Notes: a model not told the origin generated them from the letters alone. DNA of 21,771 nt from JALHTG01 sp964653695 (GCA_964653695.1 CAZZFQ010000022.1:1-21771); one strand, 5' to 3'; numbered from the stretch's first letter, positions 1-7,426 are shown. Translations and numbers: made by a program.

Positions 1-17
1 CTCGAACTTCGCAATCA

Positions 18-27
18 AGGATATATT
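18..27 (+). promoter_or_regulatory. Possible TATA box for the small membrane-protein gene
   Basis: An A/T-rich TATATT-containing stretch lies about 50 bases ahead of the ATG at 77. With the usual archaeal spacing of about 26 bases, transcription would start near 50 and leave a short leader that holds the GGAGG at 63-67. This rests on sequence alone, and the window edge removes the upstream context. Confidence 0.3.
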
Positions 28-76
28 CCACTGCGCCTCTCAGTTGCGCAACGCTGATGTTTGGAGGCCGATCTGG

Positions 77-235
77 ATGGGAAAGTGGTTAAGAAACTGG
101 CTTGTTGGCATGGTTTTGCTAGGCCTTGCGATCTTCGCTTACAGGGCTCTCTCGCCTCGTGAAGAAGAGCCTTCACTAGAGGAGGAGATCGAGGAGGTCG
201 ACTCGTCTCTCATAAGAGAGCGAGGACGACGCTGA
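77..235 (+). CDS. Small single-pass membrane protein, function unknown
   Basis: This reads as a 52-residue protein with a basic N-terminus (MGKWLRNW), one hydrophobic segment at about residues 8-23, and a very acidic tail (EEE and EEEIEE clusters) ending in a basic RERGRR. This charge pattern fits a one-span membrane protein with a soluble charged tail. The ATG at 77 is chosen because GGAGG at 63-67 lies nine bases upstream; an in-frame TTG at 44 gives a longer reading without such a site. I do not recognise a family. It could be an accessory peptide of a membrane complex encoded to the left of the window, but nothing here shows that. Its short length keeps confidence moderate. Confidence 0.5.
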   Translation: MGKWLRNWLVGMVLLGLAIFAYRALSPREEEPSLEEEIEEVDSSLIRERGRR

Positions 236-245
236 GTAGCAGTGA

Positions 246-473
246 TCGATACTCACGAAGCGCCGCTATAGCGAGCCATATGAATCGACTCAACGCAAAA
301 AGGCAGCAAAATCAGAGATCTGCCGAGATTCGCTCTCCTCTATTCCTACGGATCAATTCAGAAGCAGACAAGTAGATGAACAGGAAATCATCAAGAAGCT
401 TTCCCTAAGATTTAGTTTGAACACCTTGATCAAAGATGGCATGTCGACCAAGGCGATTGCTGCAGAACAGTAG
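246..473 (+). pseudogene. Open frame without a start codon, possible gene remnant
   Basis: The gene-free stretch 236-596 holds one notable item. The frame from 246 stays open for 75 codons and ends with TAG at 471-473. It has no ATG or GTG; the only TTG is near its end (417) and the only ATG is at 441. Its composition is protein-like and basic/acidic, ending in a helix-like part that includes DEQEIIKKL and LIKDGMSTKAIAAEQ. It could be the 3' remnant of a decayed gene, a gene whose start was lost to a frameshift, or chance. The rest of the stretch shows only a TTTAAG box near 514. Confidence 0.2.
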
Positions 474-510
474 GCGACCTTAACCTCTGTTGAGCATCAA
501 CCCGTCGTAA

Positions 511-519
511 TACTTTAAG
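511..519 (+). promoter_or_regulatory. TATA-like box upstream of the 166-residue protein gene
   Basis: ACTTTAAG has the same TTTAAG core as the boxes before several other genes here. The predicted transcript start is near 542, about 55 bases before the TTG at 597, so this mRNA would carry a leader, unlike the leaderless genes in the window. Confidence 0.4.
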
Positions 520-596
520 TCATCATTTGATAGGTCTTCCTGCCAGAATCACATCAGCTAACCAAGACAAGACATCTGGATCTGGATTGTGATGAA

Positions 597-1097
597 TTGA
601 CGCTACAGATAGATGACGCTGGCGTTGGGGATCTCCTCGACGGAGTCGTGATCGGAATCTACCGACCCGAAACCGATCGCTTCGACTTCGACGTCATAAA
701 TGTAGAGCATTTTCAGAAGGCAAGGTTCAAACAGAAGACATATCTTCCCGAAGCCGCCAATGTGGCGCTCCGATTGGTCGAGAAGTTCTGCCTTGGCAAG
801 GACGAGAAGATCGAGGTCTGCTCAGGATTCATTTTGAGTGAAGCCGTGAAGCTGCTGAGAAGGAAATATGGCGACTCTACGGTGACGGTCGTGAAAATCG
901 TGGGCAAGGCACAGCATAGGACTGAGGAGGCATTCTTGAACGAACTACGGAATCTCGGATATGAGCCAATTCCAAGCAGAGACGCAAGACGGGCGCGAAG
1001 CTTCTTTCACATGCTTCGATGGGTAAGACAGGATCGTTCAAGACTGCGATACGTCAAGACCGGTTGGCCTCGTCTGAGAAGGTACATTAGGTTCTAA
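597..1097 (+). CDS. Conserved archaeal-type protein, possibly RNase H-like fold
   Basis: A 166-residue protein with no signal or membrane segment. The N-terminus is beta-rich (MTLQIDDAG, then VVIGIYRPETD and DFDVINVE), followed by helices (about 48-65 and 79-90), a strand (VTVVKIVG, about 95-102) and a helix ending in LGYEP. The C-terminal 35 residues are strongly basic. The opening IDDAGxGxLL resembles the first catalytic motif of RNase HII (xDEAGrGxxxG), so an RNase H-type fold is a reasonable guess; I could not identify the later catalytic acids with confidence. It starts with TTG: no in-frame ATG or GTG lies close upstream, and the IDDAG motif follows at residue 5. It appears to be a single-gene unit. 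Function is unknown. Confidence 0.75.
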   Translation: MTLQIDDAGVGDLLDGVVIGIYRPETDRFDFDVINVEHFQKARFKQKTYLPEAANVALRLVEKFCLGKDEKIEVCSGFILSEAVKLLRRKYGDSTVTVVKIVGKAQHRTEEAFLNELRNLGYEPIPSRDARRARSFFHMLRWVRQDRSRLRYVKTGWPRLRRYIRF

Positions 1098-1153
1098 CAA
1101 CATATCCAGGACTCCCTGCATTTGACGCTTAGTCTCTGCAGTCAAAGAGCCAC

Positions 1154-1172
1154 ACCGGACTCTGGTTCCGGT
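1154..1172 (+). other. Inverted repeat, 6-bp stem and 7-base loop
   Basis: ACCGGA at 1154-1159 pairs with TCCGGT at 1167-1172 around a 7-base loop. It sits between the 166-residue protein gene and the large secreted protein gene. No T-run follows, so a terminator role is not supported; it may be chance. Confidence 0.3.
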
Positions 1173-1259
1173 TATGCAATAGAACATCTAACGTTAAGAC
1201 ATTCGCAAGTAACCTGTCTCCACATTATGTTACAGGCAACCTGCGCACCTATCTGAGGC

Positions 1260-1267
1260 TTATTATA
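1260..1267 (+). promoter_or_regulatory. TATA box of the large secreted protein gene
   Basis: TTATTATA is centred about 26 bases before the ATG at 1290, the expected archaeal TATA-to-start distance. The mRNA would therefore be leaderless and begin at or next to the start codon, which supports that start; there is no ribosome binding site just upstream. Confidence 0.6.
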
Positions 1268-1289
1268 GCCGGGTTGTCCAGCTATCTTC

Positions 1290-4088
1290 ATGGAGAATGG
1301 AGGGAAGAGGGCTCCGATCGTTGTAGCCCTAACGATCTTAGTCTTGTTGCTTTGGACTGTTCGGACTGAGGCAAGCTCTTTTCGCGTTGCCCGCGTCTCA
1401 GAAATAGATTCCCCCAAGCGAGTAACATGCAATCAAGAGTTCTCGGTAGCTGTGACGTTCGAGTACGCTAGCAAGGTTCTGGTTGATGTTGGCATATTTG
1501 AAGAGGAGACTCTTCGCGTAGTTCAGAGTCTCACATTGATAAGTGGCTTCTTCGGCCCGGGAAACGTCACGTTCGTCTTCAACCTAGCCGCACCGGATAC
1601 CGCAGGCGTTTGGCGTCTCATAGCTGCGACTAGGGCTTGGTGGGCGAACTCTTGGTTCTCTGATCCCAGCGAAGGTGAGAAGGCGTTTGCTGTAGAAGTC
1701 GTGTCTGAAAACAGGTTCTGGCTAAACCTGACTTCAAGCTACGCATTTCATGTCGACAATCTACGATACGAGCCGAAGGACGGCCATGATGTGGAAATCC
1801 TTCTGTTGCGTGGCCAACATATGGTTTTGGCTGAGCCGATGAGACCGATTCGCGAGGGTGTCCGCCATGTCTTTGATCGATGGAGTGATGGAGTTCAGTC
1901 CAACCCGCGAGTTGTCAACCTATTTCACGACACAAAGCTGGGGGCGCTCTATCGTACTCAATATCTTCTGACTGTTGACTCGGAGTTCGGGGATCCGATT
2001 GGTGGCGGTTGGTACGACCAGGATAGCACTGCATTCTTCGCGGTTCCTTCCGAAGTAGGAGCAGGAACAGTGGGGGTTCTGAACTTCAAGAACGTCTTCG
2101 ACAGGTGGGAGGGAGACTGGTCAGGCCAAGAGTCGACTGCTGCTGTCCAAATGCTCAGCCCAAAGAGAGTTCACGCCCTTTGGCGAAGAGAACAAGAATT
2201 GTCTCTGGGCCCCACCACCGGTTTGGCATCGTTTTCGTTGGTACTTGCGTCACTTTTCTTCTTCATTCGGGGAGCAAGGAGAAGGTGCTTTGGCAGGAAG
2301 CTGTCGTTCAGACTCTTCGGCAGACAGCGGATCATGTTGGCTGTGGCCGTTTGGTTCATGATGAGTTCAATCGCTATTACACCTTCACTAGCTGGTGGAA
2401 ACGTTACAACCAAAGTCGGCGAGACTTACTGGAGGCATTGGGAGAATGTGGAGAGTGACACCTGCATAATCTGGCTCGGCGGAGGAATTGAGGGGCCGCC
2501 CCTAATTGTCAACCCTTACTGGCTTGAATCATACAACACCATGCGCTTCGTGCAAGACCTTGCTAGATACTACTCAGTTCTCACGCTAGAGAGAGGTTCA
2601 AGCACTATTTTCCAGACAGCACTGAACAGGACGATACGTGCAGAGTTCTATCCAAGCATGTTGATTCACGATGCGAAAGCATGGGCAACTAGTGCAGGAT
2701 ATCGTTACGTGTACGTGGTTGGCTATTCTGTTGGCGGGATAGCAGCGGCCAGAGAGGCAACAATTGAAGACCCCGAAGCCTGGTCGAGTCCGAACGGAAT
2801 TGTTCTGATAACTGTTCCGCTAGAGCCGTTCGTGCAGTACGCGAGTCTACTGAGGGCGAACCATCTAATCCTCTATGGAACCGAAATGACCAAATCGTAT
2901 GTCGATTCCGGCAGAAGCTTCTATGAGTCAACTCCGGCCAGGGGACAATATGAAGACCACTGGCTTCACAAAGAGTTCCGGATTATTAACGATGTGGCGC
3001 ACGAGGTTTGGACTATCGCAAGGACTGGGCGATATGACTCCGAAGCGATTTCTGTCACAGTGAACTTCATTGAGCGATCAAAGAGCTTGCAGCTGGAGAG
3101 ACGAAAACCTCTCCTACGAGACGCCTCAAGGAATTTGACCAGCTCCCTGCCAACAAACACACAAGTTAGAGTAGCGTTGACTGACGCCTCTCCACCTCAG
3201 GTGGTGCCGCTTGGCGAGGTATTCCGCGTTTCGGCGACAATTCGCTGGCAAAAACCTAGCAATGCTCAAGGATGGATCGTCCTCTACTCTTCTGATGCGG
3301 ATACGATCTTGTCAGTCCGACAGCTGTCAGCTGCGGAAAACGGGTTTGGGAAGATCACCTTGCTCGCTGAGGCCCCGAACAGGAATACTCACATGAGCCT
3401 AAGCCTCCTGGTCTTGTTCAGTGACAACGACAAGTGGGCTATTCCGACGGGAGATTACTCGCTATTTGTGAAGGTCTTGGTTTCTGATTCGGTTGATCTG
3501 ATTGTCAAAACAACTCTTCCCAGGATCCAGGTGGGGATCAACGGGGCCTCCTATACTTCCGATGACATGGGAATAGTGAAGGTGGCTGTTGTTCGAGGCT
3601 ATTGTGTCGTAGAGATCCCTCCAATCACCTACTTGACGAGCCGTGAGCGAGCGATATTCGAAGGGTGGAGAGACGGGCTTCATCCGGCCAGAAGAACTCT
3701 TAAAGTAACGCAGAGCCTCCAAGTCGAAGCACTCTTTCGTCTTCAATACTACATATCGGCCTCATCAGAGGTTGGACATGTCGCAGGAGGCGGCTGGTAC
3801 GATCAAAATGCTACAGCCACGATCACAGTATCTCCCCCGATGATACGGGATCGCGTTAACGGCACTTTGGTGATCCATAGGTTCAACGGATGGTCTCTAG
3901 ACCCTAGAGACCGAAACGTCGTTCTTACCATGGTCGTCACGAAGCCGACAGAAGTCGAAGCTCGCTGGTTGAAGGTCACACACGGAGAGAAGGAGGACAT
4001 CACAGTGTACGCTTTGGAAGTTTTCGCTTCGTTTCTGCTCCTTGTCGTTTCGATGGCTTTCGCAAGAACGAGGCGTGGTTTAGGCTGA
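1290..4088 (+). CDS. Secreted two-module protein with alpha/beta hydrolase domain and InlB-like repeats
   Basis: A 932-residue surface protein that reads like two membrane-anchored proteins joined in frame. Module 1: signal peptide (about 8-28), Ig-like beta domain (about 39-138), an InlB B-repeat-like part (about 195-300, with GGGWYDQD), then a transmembrane segment (about 310-326). Next comes a short basic cytoplasmic-type loop (RGARRRCFGRK). Module 2: a second signal-like hydrophobic segment (about 348-368), an alpha/beta hydrolase domain (about 390-600) with nucleophile elbow GYSVGG and likely catalytic Ser480, a second Ig-like domain (about 625-740), a second repeat part (about 790-895, with GGGWYDQN), and a C-terminal transmembrane anchor (about 904-925). 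The acid and histidine of a triad cannot be fixed by eye; His571 is a candidate. The substrate is unknown: peptide, ester or glycan are all possible. It appears monocistronic. Confidence 0.85.
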   Translation: MENGGKRAPIVVALTILVLLLWTVRTEASSFRVARVSEIDSPKRVTCNQEFSVAVTFEYASKVLVDVGIFEEETLRVVQSLTLISGFFGPGNVTFVFNLAAPDTAGVWRLIAATRAWWANSWFSDPSEGEKAFAVEVVSENRFWLNLTSSYAFHVDNLRYEPKDGHDVEILLLRGQHMVLAEPMRPIREGVRHVFDRWSDGVQSNPRVVNLFHDTKLGALYRTQYLLTVDSEFGDPIGGGWYDQDSTAFFAVPSEVGAGTVGVLNFKNVFDRWEGDWSGQESTAAVQMLSPKRVHALWRREQELSLGPTTGLASFSLVLASLFFFIRGARRRCFGRKLSFRLFGRQRIMLAVAVWFMMSSIAITPSLAGGNVTTKVGETYWRHWENVESDTCIIWLGGGIEGPPLIVNPYWLESYNTMRFVQDLARYYSVLTLERGSSTIFQTALNRTIRAEFYPSMLIHDAKAWATSAGYRYVYVVGYSVGGIAAAREATIEDPEAWSSPNGIVLITVPLEPFVQYASLLRANHLILYGTEMTKSYVDSGRSFYESTPARGQYEDHWLHKEFRIINDVAHEVWTIARTGRYDSEAISVTVNFIERSKSLQLERRKPLLRDASRNLTSSLPTNTQVRVALTDASPPQVVPLGEVFRVSATIRWQKPSNAQGWIVLYSSDADTILSVRQLSAAENGFGKITLLAEAPNRNTHMSLSLLVLFSDNDKWAIPTGDYSLFVKVLVSDSVDLIVKTTLPRIQVGINGASYTSDDMGIVKVAVVRGYCVVEIPPITYLTSRERAIFEGWRDGLHPARRTLKVTQSLQVEALFRLQYYISASSEVGHVAGGGWYDQNATATITVSPPMIRDRVNGTLVIHRFNGWSLDPRDRNVVLTMVVTKPTEVEARWLKVTHGEKEDITVYALEVFASFLLLVVSMAFARTRRGLG
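1872..2189 (+). repeat. InlB-like protein repeat, copy 1
   Basis: Codes for residues about 195-300 of the large secreted protein. It shares with copy 2 the order F-x-x-W-x-D-G, then LxxLYRxQY, GGGWYDQ, and a closing W-rich strand and LW/RW. Such beta repeats are typical cell-surface stalk modules. Confidence 0.65.
3657..3974 (+). repeat. InlB-like protein repeat, copy 2
   Basis: Codes for residues about 790-895 of the same protein, with the same landmarks as copy 1 (FEGWRDG, ALFRLQYY, GGGWYDQN, FNGW, ARW). The copies are diverged at the DNA level, so the duplication is old. Confidence 0.65.
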
Positions 4089-4137
4089 TTCTTATGTGTC
4101 TGGCCATGGGCTTTCGTGCGGGGCGACGGGCCTTAGA

Positions 4138-4143
4138 TTTTTT
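4138..4143 (+). terminator. Possible oligo-T terminator after the large secreted protein gene
   Basis: A run of six T lies 50 bases after the stop codon, preceded by a GC-rich stretch. Archaeal transcription often ends at oligo-T tracts. It lies just ahead of the regulator promoter, a sensible boundary, but one short T-run is weak evidence. Confidence 0.3.
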
Positions 4144-4178
4144 GCGAGGAAATCTGCAATTCTCTCAGTTTCGATAAC

Positions 4179-4186
4179 AATTTAAG
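4179..4186 (+). promoter_or_regulatory. TATA box of the Lrp/AsnC gene
   Basis: AATTTAAG is centred about 29 bases before the ATG at 4212, implying a leaderless or nearly leaderless mRNA. No Shine-Dalgarno-like motif lies in the intervening bases. Confidence 0.6.
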
Positions 4187-4211
4187 TCTGCTGCCTGAAA
4201 TAATTACAACC

Positions 4212-4688
4212 ATGCGAGAAATTCTTGACGGCAAGGACGTGGAGATTCTCAAGATAATTCAAGAAGACTGCCACATCGCCGCAAGGGAGATCTCAAACAG
4301 AACTGACACCCCTGTAACAACTGTGTTTGCAAAGATCAAGCGGATGGAGCGATTGGGCATAGTCAAAGGCTACCGCGCAGTCTTAGACTCAACGAAACTT
4401 GACATGGGAACCACGGCTTTCGTCCTAGGGTCATTCGCGTACAGAGGCGAAGGTGGAAAGGTTCTGTCTCAAAGAGAGGTCGCGAAACAGATTGCGGGTT
4501 TTCCCGAGGTTCAAGAGGTCCACATAATTTCTGGCGATTGGGATATACTGATGAAAGTGAAGGAGAGGGATGTAGAGTCGATAGGTAAGTTTGTGGTTGA
4601 CAAACTCAGGCTAGTCAAAGGAGTCGAGAAAACGTTGACTTGTCTCGTATTCGAGTCCGAGAAGGAGACAACTACAATACCCCTATGA
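4212..4688 (+). CDS. Lrp/AsnC-family transcriptional regulator
   Basis: A 158-residue protein of normal family length. The N-terminal winged helix-turn-helix spans about residues 5-52 (DGKDVEILKIIQED, AREISNRT, VFAKIKRMERLGIVKGYRA), followed by a RAM/ligand-binding domain at about 63-150 with the typical strand-helix pattern around VQEVHIISGDWDILMKV. Such proteins form dimers or higher oligomers and respond to amino acids or other small metabolites. The target genes cannot be told from the sequence; it is transcribed alone and converges on the metallo-hydrolase gene with 43 bases between them. Family assignment is firm, ligand unknown. Confidence 0.93.
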   Translation: MREILDGKDVEILKIIQEDCHIAAREISNRTDTPVTTVFAKIKRMERLGIVKGYRAVLDSTKLDMGTTAFVLGSFAYRGEGGKVLSQREVAKQIAGFPEVQEVHIISGDWDILMKVKERDVESIGKFVVDKLRLVKGVEKTLTCLVFESEKETTTIPL

Positions 4689-4731
4689 CTTTCTTCTCTT
4701 GGTTATCGCAGGAAGTCTCAGAAGCAGTGCC

Positions 4732-5367
4732 CTATACGGTTGCTTCTTCTCCTCTGCTGAGCACCACGACCTTGATGTTGCTCTTTGCCTCTACCTGTCT
4801 TTGGAAGTCTTTGACATTCGCCTCACGGCGATGGATTGGAATGACTATCTTGGGTTTGATAGCCAGAGTCGCTTCCACCGCCTCAGGCACATCCATTGTG
4901 TAAGTGCCATCGATTGGGAGAAGAGCTACGTCTATCGCTGGTAGTGTCTTCATCTCCGGTATGAAGTCAGTGTCACTTGCGTGGAATATCGTCTTTCCTT
5001 CAGATCTTATGATTACAGCAATGTTCTGCCCTTTGGGATGGAATGGCACTCCCGGCGACCTAAACCTTTTTTGATTGTATGAGTGCACGGCTTCAATCTC
5101 TATTCCGTCAAGCTTTTGCTTTTGACCGGCCTCCATCGAAACGACCTTTCCCGAGATCTCCTTTGCACAGCTTTTCGCAACGACAAAGATCGTATCGTCC
5201 TTACGTGCCATGGATATCTTTGGCTGGTTCAGGTGGTCGCCGTGTCCGTGTGTGACGACAATTATGTCTCCTTTCTTGTCATACTCGCCTTGGTAAGGGT
5301 CAATGTAGAGGATTTTGCCGCCTGTTTCAATCATCACACTTGCATGGCCCAGCCACTTTAGCTTCAT
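4732..5367 (-). CDS. Metal-dependent hydrolase, metallo-beta-lactamase fold (UPF0173 type)
   Basis: A 211-residue protein covering the whole compact MBL fold. It begins with MKLKWLGHASVMIE, typical of the UPF0173/YtkL-like group, and carries the metal site HGHGDH at residues 40-45, further ligands likely at His129 and Asp132/Asp134 (FHASDTDF), and His179 (PIHRRE). Two metal ions, usually zinc, would activate water for hydrolysis. The biological substrate of this group is not established; a role in nucleotide or small phosphoester or amide turnover would be a guess. The ATG at 5367 is supported by a TATA-like box about 31 bases upstream. Intracellular, with no signal peptide. Confidence 0.92.
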   Translation of the reverse strand: MKLKWLGHASVMIETGGKILYIDPYQGEYDKKGDIIVVTHGHGDHLNQPKISMARKDDTIFVVAKSCAKEISGKVVSMEAGQKQKLDGIEIEAVHSYNQKRFRSPGVPFHPKGQNIAVIIRSEGKTIFHASDTDFIPEMKTLPAIDVALLPIDGTYTMDVPEAVEATLAIKPKIVIPIHRREANVKDFQRQVEAKSNIKVVVLSRGEEATV

Positions 5368-5396
5368 TGCGAATCACAACACGATCATTTGGCGCA

Positions 5397-5404
5397 GATA
5401 TTTG
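5397..5404 (-). promoter_or_regulatory. TATA box of the metallo-hydrolase gene
   Basis: Read on the minus strand, CAAATATC is centred about 32 bases ahead of the ATG at 5367, giving an mRNA with a leader of only a few bases. There is no ribosome binding site, consistent with the leaderless style of this genome. Confidence 0.5.
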
Positions 5405-5517
5405 TCTTTTCACTTCTGCAGGTGTGCTTTGCAGGAAGGTCTGTGCTGCTCAAAGCCTTGGCTCAGGTAAGCGTAAATCTGGCACTGGCAATTGGTCGGA
5501 AGGCAGATGGACTGCCA

Positions 5518-5823
5518 CTATATGCCTTGGCGTGCATCATGGACTACGATCTTTGTTAAACCTTTTCGCTTGTGGAAATGCCATATTTCCGCTCTTCCTC
5601 GATAGGCCTCAGCCCAACCCCTGAGGATTTGTCTGTCGAGCTCACTTGCTCTGCCCTTTCCACTTTTGACTTGGATGAGGAGGGTCTGGCCGTCTCTTCC
5701 AGCGAAGATGTCCACGGGGCTATGAGATGCTGCGCTTCTGCTGCAGAGCCATCCGTCTTTCCGAAGGGCCTGAAGAACCCTGTACTCTCTACTGCGGCCG
5801 CGTGTATATGCAGTCGACACCAT
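5518..5823 (-). CDS. Holliday junction resolvase-like PD-(D/E)XK nuclease (Hjc-like)
   Basis: A 101-residue protein, slightly shorter than typical archaeal Hjc. It has the expected order: an N-terminal helix with RGRSREYRVLQAL (Glu13), SHSPVDIFA (Asp38), LLIQVKSGK (Gln51, Lys53), then a helix and WHFHKRKG. These form the metal-binding core of the PD-(D/E)XK fold. The QxK in place of ExK is seen in several resolvase-like relatives, so it may be a resolvase, a repair nuclease or a less specific homologue. The ATG at 5823 is chosen because a TTTAAT box lies about 28 bases upstream; the frame also extends to the gap edge. The Asp and QVK motifs are in good order, so it should be active if expressed. 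Confidence 0.82.
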   Translation of the reverse strand: MVSTAYTRGRSREYRVLQALRKDGWLCSRSAASHSPVDIFAGRDGQTLLIQVKSGKGRASELDRQILRGWAEAYRGRAEIWHFHKRKGLTKIVVHDARQGI

Positions 5824-5848
5824 GGTTGCGAAATGTGTGAGACCAATG

Positions 5849-5855
5849 ATTAAAG
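5849..5855 (-). promoter_or_regulatory. TATA box of the Hjc-like gene
   Basis: On the minus strand, CTTTAAT is centred about 29 bases ahead of the ATG at 5823, again giving a leaderless mRNA. It ends only about ten bases before the assembly gap, so any upstream elements are missing. Confidence 0.55.
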
Positions 5856-5865
5856 GCCGTCGCAC

Positions 5866-5965
5866 NNNNNNNNNNNNNNNNNNNNNNNNNNNNNNNNNNN
5901 NNNNNNNNNNNNNNNNNNNNNNNNNNNNNNNNNNNNNNNNNNNNNNNNNNNNNNNNNNNNNNNNN
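5866..5965. other. Assembly gap (100 N)
   Basis: Exactly 100 undetermined bases, the usual default for a scaffold join of unknown true length. Nothing can be said about the content. The distance, and possibly the adjacency, of the flanking genes is uncertain. Confidence 0.99.
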
Positions 5966-6004
5966 CGATCAGGTACAGTTACGCTGAGCGAATTGATTGA
6001 TTAG
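5966..6004 (+). CDS. 3' end of a gene cut by the gap
   Basis: Twelve codons reading RSGTVTLSELID followed by TAG, starting directly at the gap edge. The next gene begins 36 bases later with a clear GGGAGG site, so a truncated upstream partner in one operon is plausible. Too little is left to name the product, and it could be chance. Confidence 0.35.
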   Translation, partial: RSGTVTLSELID

Positions 6005-6024
6005 GCCAAGGCTACACTATGAAT

Positions 6025-6034
6025 GGGAGGATGA
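6025..6034 (+). promoter_or_regulatory. Shine-Dalgarno site of the class V aminotransferase
   Basis: GGGAGGATGA, close to the full archaeal anti-SD complement, ends 6 bases before the ATG at 6041. It picks this start and shows that the gene uses a leadered, probably polycistronic mRNA, in contrast to the leaderless genes left of the gap. Confidence 0.7.
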
Positions 6035-6040
6035 CGAACT

Positions 6041-7201
6041 ATGTCCGAACGTAGGTTGTTGATGATTCCTGGATCAACAATTCAAGATCCCTCCGTTCTG
6101 AGAGCCATGTGCCAACAGTCCGATTCGCATCTCAGTCTTGAGTGGGCAGAGAAATTCAAGGCAGTCCTAAACGATCTGAAGAAGATACTCCTGACGAGTG
6201 GAGAAAGCTTCGTCTTCGCGGGAAGCGGAACCTTGTCTCAAGAGGCCGGGCTGGGAAGTCTCATCGAACCTGGCGACAGCGTGCTCTGTCTTGACAATGG
6301 GTATTTTGGAGGTCGCTTTGCTGATATCGCGAGGCGTTACGGAGCGAGGACCGAGGTTCTCCGAGTTGAATGGGGACAGGCCATCAAGGCCGAGGAGGTC
6401 AAGAGGGCTCTCAAGGGGAAGCGGTTCAAGGCTGTGACCGCTGCTCACGTTGAGACCTCTACAGGCGTGGCGATGCCGATCCGAGAGATCGGTGAGGCTT
6501 TGAGGGATTCTGGCTTATTCTTTGTTGTGGATGCAATCGCCTCTCTTGGAGGCATGGAGCTTCGTCCAGATGACTGGGGTTTAGATGTGGTCTGCTCCTG
6601 CTCCCAGAAGTGCATAGGAGTTCCTCCTGGCCTTGTACTAATCGGAGCGGGTAGGAGAGCAGTGGAATTCCTGCAACAGCGAAAAAGTGATGTTCCTGCC
6701 TTCTACGCGGATCTGAAGAACTGGCTCCCATGCATGGTCGACCCAGCCAAATATCACGCAACGCCTCCCATCAACCTGATCTACGCCCTGGGGCAGGCTT
6801 GCAAGCTCATCCTGAAAGAAGGGCTAGAAGCCCGCTTCATCCGCCATAGAAAACTCGCCGAAGCCTTCAGGGAAGCCATGAAGGCCTTGGGGCTGAGGCT
6901 TGTGCCTGAACCAGGCTTCGAAGCTGACACAGTCACCGCAACATACTATCCTCAAGGCGTTGAGGACTCGGCCTTCCGGCAGGAAGTTGAGAGAAATGGC
7001 GTCATAATCGCCAGAGGCTTTGGCCCGCTAGAAGGGAAGATCTTCCGAGTGGGGCATATGGGACAGGTGACCCTCGCCGACCTGATGGCAACGATAGGCG
7101 CAATTGAAAGATCATTCAAGGCGTTACAAGTCGAAATCGAGTTAGGGAGCGGACTCGTAGCGGCACAAAAGGCTCTCATGCAGCCGTCACCTGCTAAATG
7201 A
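6041..7201 (+). CDS. Class V PLP aminotransferase (alanine/serine-glyoxylate aminotransferase-like)
   Basis: A 386-residue fold-type I PLP enzyme of full length. Visible features are the PLP phosphate-binding GSGT (61-64), the aspartate that holds the pyridine nitrogen (VVDAIASLGG, Asp164), the Schiff-base lysine in SCSQKCIGVPPGL (Lys190), and the substrate carboxylate arginine in FRVGHMG (Arg336). The SQK-xxxxPPG pattern is that of the alanine/serine/aspartate-glyoxylate and phosphonate aminotransferase branch. It probably moves an amino group between a small amino acid and glyoxylate or pyruvate; which pair cannot be read from sequence. In archaea such enzymes serve glycine/serine or alanine metabolism. 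A strong GGGAGG site precedes the ATG. Confidence 0.93.
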   Translation: MSERRLLMIPGSTIQDPSVLRAMCQQSDSHLSLEWAEKFKAVLNDLKKILLTSGESFVFAGSGTLSQEAGLGSLIEPGDSVLCLDNGYFGGRFADIARRYGARTEVLRVEWGQAIKAEEVKRALKGKRFKAVTAAHVETSTGVAMPIREIGEALRDSGLFFVVDAIASLGGMELRPDDWGLDVVCSCSQKCIGVPPGLVLIGAGRRAVEFLQQRKSDVPAFYADLKNWLPCMVDPAKYHATPPINLIYALGQACKLILKEGLEARFIRHRKLAEAFREAMKALGLRLVPEPGFEADTVTATYYPQGVEDSAFRQEVERNGVIIARGFGPLEGKIFRVGHMGQVTLADLMATIGAIERSFKALQVEIELGSGLVAAQKALMQPSPAK

Positions 7202-7426
7202 GTTCCTGATTCGCATAGTGCCGTCGTCCAACGACCGCTCCTCCTTCCACTAGACAAGCTTCCAGAATAACGTACCATACTGAACTACTTCGAAGATCCG
7301 ACAATTCAGCTTCTTGAACATGGGTGGCCCCACACCCCTCGTTCAAAGGTAACTATGCTGACAGCGGTGGAGGGCAACAGATCGAAAGAGTTCAACCTCC
7401 GAGCATGTTCGCCTAAGTCGCATGTT

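Noticed and set aside
7202..7426. Possible hairpin GGGTG/CACCC near 7322 as a terminator between the two convergent aminotransferases
   Set aside because: A 5-bp stem with no T-run is too weak, and no other signal is present in this 225-base spacer.
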